This document shows, piece by piece, positions 1 to 6,947 of a DNA stretch of 38,272 bases. The stretch spans positions 12,205 to 50,476 of the forward strand of contig KV797012.1 in the NCBI GenBank assembly GCA_001809325.1, written 5' to 3'. Position numbers and translations under genes: made by a program. The stretch is from Neisseria sp. HMSC077D05. GTDB lineage: Bacteria; Pseudomonadota; Gammaproteobacteria; Burkholderiales; Neisseriaceae. Positions within the stretch are counted from its first letter, which is position 1, and each line of letters starts with the position of its first letter. The notes beneath the pieces were generated by a model. The model did no database searches, was not told the DNA's origin, and saw only the letters and a list, made by a program, of their open reading frames with translations.

Positions 1-30
1 CTTGTCCTGATTTAAAGTTAATCCACTATA
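1..30. repeat. Right end of a Correia repeat enclosed element (cut by window edge)
   Basis: The first 30 bases end in TAATCCACTATA and match the right end of the full-length element at 31600-31756 (segment 31727-31756). The rest of the element lies outside the window. It sits 18 bases past the pip stop codon, so it probably forms the 3' flank of the pip transcript. Confidence 0.85.
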
Positions 31-48
31 ACGGCAGTATGGCGTCAA

Positions 49-996
49 CTATACCTTATCTTCCCACGCTGCACGTTCCCTCATGTCTTCCACCGCTTCC
101 ACCAATGCCGCCGCCAAAGGCGGATCAAACGACGAGTGTCCCGCCTGAATCACGCGCAGTTCGGCATCGGGGAGCGCCTGCGAAAGTTCCCACGCGCTTT
201 GCATGGGGGTGCATAAGTCGTAGCGGCCTTGCACGATGATGGTCGGGATAGGGCGGATTTTGTCCGTGTTCGCCAAAATCGCTTTGTCGCCTTTCAGCCA
301 GCCTTCGTTGACGAAATAATGGTTTTCCAAGCGGGCGATGGCGAGCGATTGGTAGGCGTCTTCATCGACGTCTTGCGGCTCGAAGCGGATCAGGTAGCTT
401 TCCCAGTCCGCCCAGGCTTTGGCGGCTTTCAGACGACCTGCTTCATCTTCGCCAAACAGCATTTCGTGATATGCCGCAATCAGGCTGCCGCGTTTTTCTT
501 CGGCGACGGGCGCGAGGAATTTCTGCCATTGTGCGGGATAAATCTGGCTGACGCCGCCCGCTTCGTCGAGCCACGCCATTTCGGACGGACGGCACAGGAA
601 TATCCCGCGCAAAACGAGTCCGGCAACGCGTTCGGGATGGGTTTCGGCATACGCGAGAGACAGGGTGCTGCCCCACGAGCCGCCGAACACCAGCCATTTT
701 TCGATGCCCAGCATTTCGCGGACTTTTTCGATGTCGGCAACCAAGTCCCAAGTCGTATTGTCGTCGGTGCAGGCGTAGGGCAGCGAACGGCCGCAGCCGC
801 GCTGGTCGATGATGACGATGCGGAACACGTCGGGATTGAAAAAGCCGCGGCAGGCAGGCGATGCGCCCGCGCCCGGACCGCCGTGCAGGAAGATGACGGG
901 CAGCCCGTCGGGATTGCCGGATTCTTCCCAGTAGATTTGATGGATGTCCGATACTTGCAGCAGGCCGCTGCGGATGGGTTCGCGGATGGGGTGCAT
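49..996 (-). CDS. pip: Proline iminopeptidase (alpha/beta hydrolase, S33 family)
   Basis: This 315-residue cytosolic enzyme removes N-terminal proline from peptides. The alpha/beta-hydrolase layout is visible: the oxyanion motif HGGPG at residues 38-42, DQRGCGRS at 64-71, and the nucleophile elbow GGSWGS with Ser107. The acid is in GRYDLCTP and the histidine in QAGHSSFDPP near the C-terminus. These motifs and the length are typical of S33 prolyl aminopeptidases. The frame is open much further upstream, but the ATG at 996 is preceded by AGGAGA at good spacing and starts the conserved MHPIREPI sequence. The gene is divergent from lptE and ends next to a CREE. Confidence 0.95.
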   Translation of the reverse strand: MHPIREPIRSGLLQVSDIHQIYWEESGNPDGLPVIFLHGGPGAGASPACRGFFNPDVFRIVIIDQRGCGRSLPYACTDDNTTWDLVADIEKVREMLGIEKWLVFGGSWGSTLSLAYAETHPERVAGLVLRGIFLCRPSEMAWLDEAGGVSQIYPAQWQKFLAPVAEEKRGSLIAAYHEMLFGEDEAGRLKAAKAWADWESYLIRFEPQDVDEDAYQSLAIARLENHYFVNEGWLKGDKAILANTDKIRPIPTIIVQGRYDLCTPMQSAWELSQALPDAELRVIQAGHSSFDPPLAAALVEAVEDMRERAAWEDKV

Positions 997-1061
997 GATG
1001 TTTCTCCTGTTGTCTGACGTTTGGATTGTACCCATCGTGCCGGTAAACGACAAACGGCAAG

Positions 1062-1073
1062 GGGTCGTCTGAA
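1062..1073 (+). other. DNA uptake sequence, one mismatch
   Basis: GGGTCGTCTGAA differs only at the first base from the 12-mer AGGTCGTCTGAA. It lies alone, with no inverted partner, in the divergent pip/lptE intergenic region. Confidence 0.7.
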
Positions 1074-1093
1074 ATCCGCTTCTACCGCCGCGT

Positions 1094-1122
1094 TTCCCGA
1101 CCGCCCGACTATCCGCTATAAT
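1094..1122 (+). promoter_or_regulatory. Candidate sigma-70 promoter for lptE-holA
   Basis: A perfect TATAAT at 1117-1122 lies 32 bases before the lptE ATG. The best -35 at a 17-base spacer is weak (TTCCCG), so the call rests on the -10 box. The predicted start near 1129 leaves a leader of about 25 bases. Confidence 0.5.
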
Positions 1123-1153
1123 TCCCCGATACCCGCGCAACAGAAAGAATGAA

Positions 1154-1633
1154 ATGAACAAAATCCTGATGACCGCCGCCGTGTTGCTTCTGTCCGCCTG
1201 CGGCTTCCACCTCAAAGGCATGGGCGGCACCGCACACACGCTGCCGTATCCCGCTTGGCACATCCAAAACGCCTCCGTCATGCAAAAGGCTTTGGAAAAC
1301 GCCCTGCGCCGCTCCGACGGCAAACCCGTTTCCGCCGCCGAAGCGCAAATGACTTTGCACATCAAGAACATTGAAACCCGTCAGGACATCTACACCATCA
1401 CCCGTGCCGCGCTGGTCAACGAATACCTGCTGACCCTGCGCGTCGAAGCCCAAGCCATGCGCAACGGCGAGCCTGTGGGCGAACCGATGACCATCCTCGT
1501 CAACCGCACGATGGACTACAACGACAGCGAAGTGTTGGGCAAACAGGAAGAAAGCGAAACCATCTGGGCGGAAATGCGCGCCGACGCCGCCGACCAAATC
1601 GTCCGCCGCCTCACGTTCCTGAAAGCGTATTGA
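1154..1633 (+). CDS. lptE: LPS-assembly outer-membrane lipoprotein LptE
   Basis: This 159-residue lipoprotein is the partner of the LptD barrel in the last step of moving lipopolysaccharide/lipooligosaccharide to the cell surface. The N-terminus has a short signal and a lipobox LLSAC with the lipidated Cys16, followed by the CGFHLKG start typical of LptE/RlpB. It is shorter than the E. coli protein, as expected for Neisseria. The gene is followed by holA with a TGATG stop/start overlap; lptE-holA linkage is conserved in many proteobacteria and supports the call. Confidence 0.92.
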   Translation: MNKILMTAAVLLLSACGFHLKGMGGTAHTLPYPAWHIQNASVMQKALENALRRSDGKPVSAAEAQMTLHIKNIETRQDIYTITRAALVNEYLLTLRVEAQAMRNGEPVGEPMTILVNRTMDYNDSEVLGKQEESETIWAEMRADAADQIVRRLTFLKAY

Positions 1634-2634
1634 TGGCGGTCATGAATATCGAACAGGTCAACGCGGATATGCCGCTTTCGCCGCTGTACATCATTCACGG
1701 CGAAGAAGACCTGTTGCGCATCGAAGCCCTCGACACCCTGCGTGCCGCCGCCAAAAAACAAGGCTACCTCAACCGCGAAGTCTTTACGGCGGACAACGGC
1801 GCCGACTGGGACGAACTCCTGCAAAGCGCAGGCAGCGCGGGGCTTTTCGCCGATTTGAAACTTTTGGAAATCCACATTCCGAACGGCAAGCCCGGCAAAA
1901 ACGGCGGCGATGCGCTGCAAACCTTTGCCGAACGCCTGCCCGAAGACACCGTTTCCCTGATTTTGCTGCCCAAGCTAGAAAAAGCCCAAACGCAGGCAAA
2001 ATGGTTCACCGCGCTCGCCGCCAAAGGCACGGTACTCGAAGCCAAAGCCATTAGCGCGCAAGCTCTGCCGCAGTGGATAAAGGGTCGTCTGAAAAAGGTC
2101 GGACTCGACATCGAACCCGACGCGCTCGCCCTGTTTGCCGAACGCGTCGAAGGCAACCTGCTCGCCGCCCGCCAAGAAATCGACAAACTCGCCCTGCTGC
2201 ACCCGCAAAACCATACCGTCAACATCGCCGATGCCGAAGCCGCCGTCGCCAACGTCGCCCGTTTCGACGTGTTCCAGCTTTCCGGCGCATGGATGAAAGG
2301 CGATGCCCTGCGCGTCGCCCGCCTTTTGGACGGACTCGAAGAAGAAGGCGAAGAACCCGTCTTGCTGCTGTGGGCGGTTGCCGAAGACATCCGCACCCTC
2401 ATCCGCCTGACCGCCGCGCTCAAACAAGGGCAAAGCGTACAATCTGTCCGCAACAGCCTGCGCCTGTGGGGCGACAAACAAACCCTCGCGCCGATTGCCG
2501 TCAAACGCATTCCCGCCGTCCGCCTGATCGAAGCCCTCAAAACCTGCGCCAAAATCGACCGCATCATCAAAGGCGCAGAAGACGGCGACGCGTGGACGGA
2601 ATTTAAGCAGTTGGTGACGGGGCTGGCAGTCTGA
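1633..2634 (+). CDS. holA: DNA polymerase III delta subunit
   Basis: Delta is the clamp-loader subunit that opens the beta sliding clamp. The 333-residue product has the HolA features: an N-terminal domain starting PLYIIHGEEDLLRIEAL, a central AAA+-like fold without a Walker A motif, and a C-terminal helical collar domain (about 210-333). Its start overlaps the lptE stop (TGA/ATG sharing one base), indicating translational coupling. A TTG at 1630 and an ATG at 1642 are alternative starts; none has a strong Shine-Dalgarno. A DUS-like GGTCGTCTGAAA near 2083 is in frame and encodes GRLK. Confidence 0.92.
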   Translation: MAVMNIEQVNADMPLSPLYIIHGEEDLLRIEALDTLRAAAKKQGYLNREVFTADNGADWDELLQSAGSAGLFADLKLLEIHIPNGKPGKNGGDALQTFAERLPEDTVSLILLPKLEKAQTQAKWFTALAAKGTVLEAKAISAQALPQWIKGRLKKVGLDIEPDALALFAERVEGNLLAARQEIDKLALLHPQNHTVNIADAEAAVANVARFDVFQLSGAWMKGDALRVARLLDGLEEEGEEPVLLLWAVAEDIRTLIRLTAALKQGQSVQSVRNSLRLWGDKQTLAPIAVKRIPAVRLIEALKTCAKIDRIIKGAEDGDAWTEFKQLVTGLAV

Positions 2635-2778
2635 TTTCATCGGGCATGGGTAGGCGCTTTTCGCGGCAAGGGCGCGCCTGTGCAAAAAGCGTGAAAGTTT
2701 GTATGCCGCATCGCTTCTGTACGCGCCCAAACGGCAAAAATACTGTAAAATACCGTTAAACATAAAGTTATGATATTT

Positions 2779-2831
2779 GAGGTCGTCTGAAATCCTGCCT
2801 ATCTGCTGCAAACCTTTTTTCAGACGACCTC
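2779..2831. repeat. Inverted DUS pair upstream of the small membrane-protein gene
   Basis: GAGGTCGTCTGAAA at 2779-2792 and its perfect complement TTTCAGACGACCTC at 2818-2831 could form a 14-bp stem. No T-run follows on the plus strand, so as a rho-independent terminator for holA it is poor. It ends 27 bases before the next ATG. Confidence 0.75.
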
Positions 2832-2857
2832 CCACCCTTACAAGGAACTGCAACTTC

Positions 2858-3277
2858 ATGGACAACCAAACCAAACTCCGCATCGGCGGCCTGCTTGTGC
2901 TGACCACCGCCGTTTTAAGCCTGCTCATCGTCTTAATCGTCGATTCGTGGCCGCTCGCCATCCTGCTCGCCGTCATCATCGTCGCCGCAGCCGCCGGCGG
3001 CTTTGTCTGGACTTCGCGCCGCCAGCAGCGCCAGTTTCTCGAACGTCTGAAAAAATTCGACATCGACCCCGAAAAAGGCCGCATCAACGAAGCCAACCTG
3101 CGCCGTATGTACCACAGCGGCGGCCAACACCAAAAAGACGCGATAACGTTGGTCTGTCTGTCGCAAAAATGTTCAGCCGACGAAGCGCACGCCATGTTCA
3201 AAAAACGCCCGACCCGTCAGGAAATGAACCAAATGGCAGCCCAGCAGGCGCGCGGACAAAAACGTCCCCACCGCTGA
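2858..3277 (+). CDS. Hypothetical two-pass inner-membrane protein
   Basis: I do not recognise a named family. The 139-residue product has two hydrophobic segments (about residues 9-28 and 31-51) separated by a short DSWP turn. A basic, Gln/Arg-rich cytoplasmic tail follows, with an acidic-basic stretch FDIDPEKGRINEANLRRMY. This resembles a small membrane anchor with a soluble C-terminal domain. The ATG at 2858 is chosen because AAGGAA precedes it at good spacing; an open extension upstream runs through the DUS pair and is not used. It sits before an RDD-family gene with a DUS hairpin between, so the two need not share a transcript. Confidence 0.8.
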   Translation: MDNQTKLRIGGLLVLTTAVLSLLIVLIVDSWPLAILLAVIIVAAAAGGFVWTSRRQQRQFLERLKKFDIDPEKGRINEANLRRMYHSGGQHQKDAITLVCLSQKCSADEAHAMFKKRPTRQEMNQMAAQQARGQKRPHR

Positions 3278-3289
3278 TTCCTCCCACAC

Positions 3290-3359
3290 AAAGGTCGTCT
3301 GAAAACGGATGCGGCGGTTTCGCCCGAACCAAGTATTCCGTTTTTCAGACGACCTTTTT
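3290..3359 (+). terminator. DUS-pair hairpin, likely terminator
   Basis: AAAGGTCGTCTGAAAACGGA and its near-complement TCCGTTTTTCAGACGACCTTT form a long stem with a loop of about 26 bases, followed by a T-run. It lies 12 bases past the stop of the preceding gene. Confidence 0.7.
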
Positions 3360-3374
3360 ACCGAGCAGAACGCC

Positions 3375-3899
3375 ATGACCGCCCTTCCCCCCGCCCCCGT
3401 CAAACGCCGCCTTGCCGCCCTGATGTACGAATTGCTGCTGACCGGCGCCGTGACCGCCATCGCCGCCCTCCTTGCCGGCATCGCCGCGATTTTCCTCAAC
3501 CCCGTCTCCCAGCTCCTTTCCAGCTTGGTTACCTGCGTTATCTTTGTAGGAAGCTGGTGGCTCTACTTCAAAACCAACTGGACGAAAACCGGCCGCACCC
3601 TCGCCATGCAGACGTGGAAAATCGGGCTGCACGGCCGAAACGGCACGCTGCCGCCATTATCGCAACTGCGCATCCGCTTTATTTGGGCGTGTATCTTCGT
3701 CGTTTTCATCCCCCTGCTCGCATACGCAGGCTTGCGCCACCTGCTCGCCATCCCACCCATGCCCGCCTTCGGTGCCGCTCTGATTTGGCTCATCCTGCCG
3801 TGGGGCTTCGCCCTGCTGAACCCCGACCGGCAGTTTTTATACGATTTCTTGGCGGGAACGCGATTGGTCGATTTGAAACAGGAAACATCCGAAAGCTGA
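3375..3899 (+). CDS. RDD-family membrane protein
   Basis: The 174-residue product fits the RDD family of small integral membrane proteins. An N-terminal KRRLAALMYELLL replaces the family's Arg-Asp-containing first helix. Several transmembrane segments follow (about 18-40, 46-62, 98-120 and 130-147), and a C-terminal DFLAGTRLVDL matches the usual end of the RDD domain. The biochemical role of the family is mostly unknown; some members are linked to ion exchange. The ATG at 3375 follows a DUS hairpin; the upstream open frame reads through that hairpin and is not used. The canonical Asp pair is not obvious here (YELL in place of D-type residues). Confidence 0.82.
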   Translation: MTALPPAPVKRRLAALMYELLLTGAVTAIAALLAGIAAIFLNPVSQLLSSLVTCVIFVGSWWLYFKTNWTKTGRTLAMQTWKIGLHGRNGTLPPLSQLRIRFIWACIFVVFIPLLAYAGLRHLLAIPPMPAFGAALIWLILPWGFALLNPDRQFLYDFLAGTRLVDLKQETSES

Positions 3900-3925
3900 T
3901 TGTTCTACTGTTTCGCCACACAAAC

Positions 3926-3967
3926 AAAAGGTCGTCTGAAACCCAAATTGGATTTCAGACGACCTTT
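3926..3967. terminator. Bidirectional DUS-pair terminator between convergent genes
   Basis: AAAAGGTCGTCTGAAA pairs with TTTCAGACGACCTTTT across a short loop. A/T tracts lie on both sides, so it can serve the RDD gene on the plus strand and lctP on the minus strand. Confidence 0.85.
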
Positions 3968-3985
3968 TATTTCAAGCCGGTTGGC

Positions 3986-5629
3986 TTATTTGTTGAAGAA
4001 AACCAGCGTCCACGGCAAGACATAAGCTTGCAGCAGGGTCAGCAGGCCGACGAAGGTACAGAAAATCAAGCTGTGTTTCACGGTGAAGCGGAACAGGTTG
4101 GATTCTTTGCCTTCCAGACCGACTGCCGCGCAGGCGATGGCGATGGATTGCGGCGAAATCATTTTGCCGGTCACACCGCCGGTGGTGTTGGCTGCGACGG
4201 TCAGCTCAGGTACGACGTTGATTTGATGCGCGGTGCTGGCTTGCAGCGAGCCGAAGAGCGCGTTGGCGGAAGTGTCCGAACCGGTCAGGAATACGCCAAG
4301 CCAGCCGAGGAACGGCGAGAAGAACGGGAACACGGCGCCGGTAGCGGCAAGGACGAGTGCCAATGTAGATGACAGCCCTGAATAGTTTGCCACGAATGCG
4401 AAGCCGAGTACCAAACCGATAGACAGGATGGACAGGCGCAGTTCTTTGAGCGTTTCAAAGAAAGTGCTGACGGCTTCGGAAGGTTTCATTTTCAGCAAAG
4501 CGGCGGAAACGATGGAAGCAAACAGGATTGCCGTGCCGACTGCGCCGAGGAGGTCGATTTTGAATACGGCGGCGTATGGTGTCGGTTCGCTGACGATGGG
4601 CGCGGCTTTTTGTACCAAGTTGTGCAGCATCGGCCAGTCGAATTTGATGGTGGCAACGCCCAAAGCCTCTTTCACGCCCTTAATCGTCCACACGCTGACG
4701 AAAACGGTCAGGATGGCGAAAGGCGACCAGGCTTTGATGATTTGTCCGGCAGTGTATTCGCCCGCTTTGCGCTCGGCCGGTTTTTTCATGCCGTTGAAGG
4801 TGAAGATTTCTTTAGGCTGCCATTTTTTCAGGAAGGCAGACAGACAAACCAGGCTGACCAATGCGGAGGTTACGTCTGGCAATTCCGGGCCGATGAAGTT
4901 GGCGGTAATAAACTGGGTAGTGGCGAAAGATACGCCCGCCACCAATACGGCAGGCCAAGTTTGGCGTATGCCGCGCATACCGTCCATCATGGCGACCAGC
5001 CAGAAAGGAACGATAATCGACAGGATCGGCAGTTGGCGGCCGGCGACCTGACCGATATGGTAAGGGTCGAGGTTGGACACTTGACCAGCAACCAGGATTG
5101 GAATGCCCATCGCGCCGAAAGCCACAGGTGCGGTATTGGCAATCAAACACAAACCGGCGGCATAGAGCGGATTAAAGCCCAGGCCCACCAACAAAGAGGC
5201 GGTAATCGCCACCGGCGCGCCGAAGCCTGCCGCGCCTTCGAGGAATGCGCCGAAAGAGAAGCCGACCAGCAGCATTTGCAGGCGTTGGTCTTCGGTAATC
5301 GAAATCACGGAAGCGCGGATGATGTCGAACTGCCCTGTTTTCACGGTAATTTTATACAGGAACACAGCAGTAACGATAATCCATGCAATCGGCCACAAAC
5401 CGTAAGCAAAGCCGTACAGCGCGGAAGAAACCGCCATGCCCGCAGGCATTCCGAAGCCTAATATGGCAACGCCAAGCGCAATCAGCAGCGTATAAAGCCC
5501 CGCCTGATACCCCTTGAGCTTCAGGATGGTCAGTGCGACGAAGAAAAAGATAATGGGCAGGAGGGCGACGGCTGCCGTCAAATACAGGCTGCCGCCCACT
5601 GCGGTATAGTTTTGAATCCAAGTATCCAT
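3986..5629 (-). CDS. lctP: L-lactate permease
   Basis: This 547-residue inner-membrane transporter belongs to the LctP/LldP family, which imports lactate with protons. It has a dozen or more hydrophobic segments, and the family motif [17 protein letters not shown] lies near residues 126-142. The C-terminal [22 protein letters not shown] and [13 protein letters not shown] motifs are also present. Length matches the family (about 530-560). In pathogenic Neisseria LctP lets cells use host lactate. The ATG at 5629 is preceded by GGAG at slightly long spacing. It is transcribed away from a GntR/FCD regulator, and a perfect palindrome lies in its leader at 5668-5686. It ends at a DUS-pair terminator shared with the convergent gene. 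Confidence 0.95.
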   Translation of the reverse strand: MDTWIQNYTAVGGSLYLTAAVALLPIIFFFVALTILKLKGYQAGLYTLLIALGVAILGFGMPAGMAVSSALYGFAYGLWPIAWIIVTAVFLYKITVKTGQFDIIRASVISITEDQRLQMLLVGFSFGAFLEGAAGFGAPVAITASLLVGLGFNPLYAAGLCLIANTAPVAFGAMGIPILVAGQVSNLDPYHIGQVAGRQLPILSIIVPFWLVAMMDGMRGIRQTWPAVLVAGVSFATTQFITANFIGPELPDVTSALVSLVCLSAFLKKWQPKEIFTFNGMKKPAERKAGEYTAGQIIKAWSPFAILTVFVSVWTIKGVKEALGVATIKFDWPMLHNLVQKAAPIVSEPTPYAAVFKIDLLGAVGTAILFASIVSAALLKMKPSEAVSTFFETLKELRLSILSIGLVLGFAFVANYSGLSSTLALVLAATGAVFPFFSPFLGWLGVFLTGSDTSANALFGSLQASTAHQINVVPELTVAANTTGGVTGKMISPQSIAIACAAVGLEGKESNLFRFTVKHSLIFCTFVGLLTLLQAYVLPWTLVFFNK

Positions 5630-5667
5630 AGGGAAAATCTCCGAATATTTTTCTAATATATTTTCTT

Positions 5668-5686
5668 AAATTGGTAAAACCAATTT
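5668..5686. promoter_or_regulatory. Operator-like palindrome in the lctP leader
   Basis: AAATTGGTAAAACCAATTT has perfect 8-base arms around AAA. The inner TTGGT-N3-ACCAA fits the TNGT-N3-ACNA type of site bound by FadR-subfamily (FCD) GntR regulators such as LldR. It lies just downstream of the predicted lctP transcription start, a position that would suit repression. Confidence 0.65.
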
Positions 5687-5700
5687 TGAGAACGGAGGAC

Positions 5701-5729
5701 ACTTTACGAAACTTTAATATGGCGGTCAA
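5701..5729 (-). promoter_or_regulatory. Candidate sigma-70 promoter for lctP
   Basis: On the minus strand, TTGACC (5724-5729) and TAAAGT (5701-5706) are separated by 17 bases. The predicted start near 5694 leaves a leader of about 65 bases containing the 5668-5686 palindrome. Confidence 0.6.
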
Positions 5730-5861
5730 TTATTTTTTCAGACGACCCGGCGGTATTGGCGCAAATTTGTTATTTAATTTTAAATAAAACAAAATATTAT
5801 ATGAATTGTAAAAATGTAGCCTGATGTAGTTTTAAAACACATACGGGTAGGACAAGCCATA

Positions 5862-5891
5862 TTGACGGGATACGGGGCGGTTAATTAGAAT
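5862..5891 (+). promoter_or_regulatory. Candidate sigma-70 promoter for the GntR regulator
   Basis: TTGACG (5862-5867) and TAGAAT (5886-5891) have an 18-base spacer. Transcription would start near 5898, directly before two operator-like repeats, giving a leader of about 128 bases. Confidence 0.6.
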
Positions 5892-5900
5892 ACGGCGACA

Positions 5901-5927
5901 TTGGTCATGCCAATTTGGTCACGCCAA
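5901..5927. promoter_or_regulatory. Tandem operator-like repeats upstream of the GntR regulator
   Basis: TTGGTCATGCCAA (5901-5913) and TTGGTCACGCCAA (5915-5927) are two TTGG-N5-CCAA palindromes repeating every 14 bases. They share TTGG/CCAA arms with the lctP-side palindrome and overlap the predicted start of the regulator transcript, which suggests autoregulation. Confidence 0.6.
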
Positions 5928-6025
5928 TTTTGATGCAGGCTGCCCTTTCGGACGGCCTGCCGCATCACATTATCGGATTTGGGTCTTCTTCGCAGAAAAA
6001 ACATGATGGAAAAGAGGGAATTACA

Positions 6026-6805
6026 ATGACAAAACTGGTTCGGCCGCAAAAAGTCAGCGACCAAGTATTGTCGGTTTTGGAAGAACGCATCGCGGCGGGC
6101 ATTTACGAAGAAGGCGGCAAAATCCCGCCCGAGCGCACGCTGGCGGAAGAATTCGGCGTATCGCGCCCGTCGGTCAGGGTCGCGCTGAACATCCTGATTG
6201 CACGGCAGGTTTTGGAAGCGCGGCAGGGCGACGGCTATTACGTTTCCGTCAAACCGCAGCAGGATTTCCTCCAAAGCTGGCAGGAATTGCTCGGCAAACA
6301 TTCCAACTGGGAAACCGACGTTTTCGATTTCAGCTGCCACATCGAAGGCTGCATGGCATCGTTGGCTGCCGAGAGGCGCACCGATGCCGATTTGAAACGG
6401 ATTGATTTTTGGCGGCAAAAATTTGAATCTGCCTGCGAAAGCGGCCATCTGGAACACCAAACCGAAGCCGACGTGAGTTTTCACCAAACCATCGCCGACG
6501 CTGCGCACAACATCCTCTTCAGCCACCTCTCCGGCGGCCTGCTCAAAATGCTCTACCGCCAGACGCGCAGCAGCATCATCTACTTCAACCAAACCGAAGA
6601 CCCGCGCCCGAAGCTGATTGCCCAACACCGCGCCATCTACGAAGCCATCTTGGAACGCCGCTCTGCCGATGCCGCCGAAGCCGCAAAAATACATCTAAAC
6701 TACGTCGCCAACAGCATCTTGCAAAACAGGGAATACAAAAGCCGCAACGAACACGCCGACACCTTGGCGCAGAACGACTTGAAGCGGGTGCAAGACTGGA
6801 AATAA
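6026..6805 (+). CDS. FCD-domain GntR-family regulator (LldR/GdhR-like)
   Basis: The 259-residue DNA-binding protein has an N-terminal winged helix-turn-helix (about residues 8-75, with PPERTLAEEFGVSRPSVRVAL) and a C-terminal helical FCD domain. The usual FCD metal/ligand residues appear as D149, H153, H201 and H223. It is divergent from lctP, with operator-like palindromes at both promoters, so lactate-responsive repression is the simplest inference. The Neisseria regulators GdhR and LldR are the closest named candidates; I cannot decide orthology without alignment. GdhR in gonococci is reported to control lctP. The ATG at 6026 has GAGGGA at good spacing; the longer upstream frame reads through the operators and is not used. 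Confidence 0.88.
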   Translation: MTKLVRPQKVSDQVLSVLEERIAAGIYEEGGKIPPERTLAEEFGVSRPSVRVALNILIARQVLEARQGDGYYVSVKPQQDFLQSWQELLGKHSNWETDVFDFSCHIEGCMASLAAERRTDADLKRIDFWRQKFESACESGHLEHQTEADVSFHQTIADAAHNILFSHLSGGLLKMLYRQTRSSIIYFNQTEDPRPKLIAQHRAIYEAILERRSADAAEAAKIHLNYVANSILQNREYKSRNEHADTLAQNDLKRVQDWK

Positions 6806-6947
6806 CACCCTGCCCGCCGTTCCCTTGCTACGTCGTAGACATAGTACGCAAACCAAAACCCGATTATCCGCCCGCAACCGCAAGGTCGTCTGAAACATCA
6901 AAACACCTGCCTTCGCGGCAGATTCCTACAAAACCGAAGGAGTAGAA

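Larger units (their letters stand above)
5630..6025. other. Divergent regulatory region between lctP and the GntR regulator
   Basis: No gene is seen in these 396 bases. The region holds candidate promoters for both flanking genes, three operator-like palindromes and one unpaired reverse-strand DUS (about 5739-5750). It is strongly AT-rich around 5760-5815. Confidence 0.7.

Noticed and set aside
229-1017. 262-codon plus-strand open frame over pip
   Set aside because: Antisense shadow of pip, which has full active-site motifs and a good ribosome site.
5796-5801. TATAAT on the minus strand in the lctP/GntR region
   Set aside because: No acceptable -35 lies 16-19 bases upstream, and a better-spaced lctP promoter is present at 5701-5729.
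6806-6947. Possible glycine riboswitch before gcvP
   Set aside because: The leader is short and holds only small hairpins (CTGCC-N5-GGCAG, CTACG/CGTAG); none of the conserved glycine-aptamer segments is visible.
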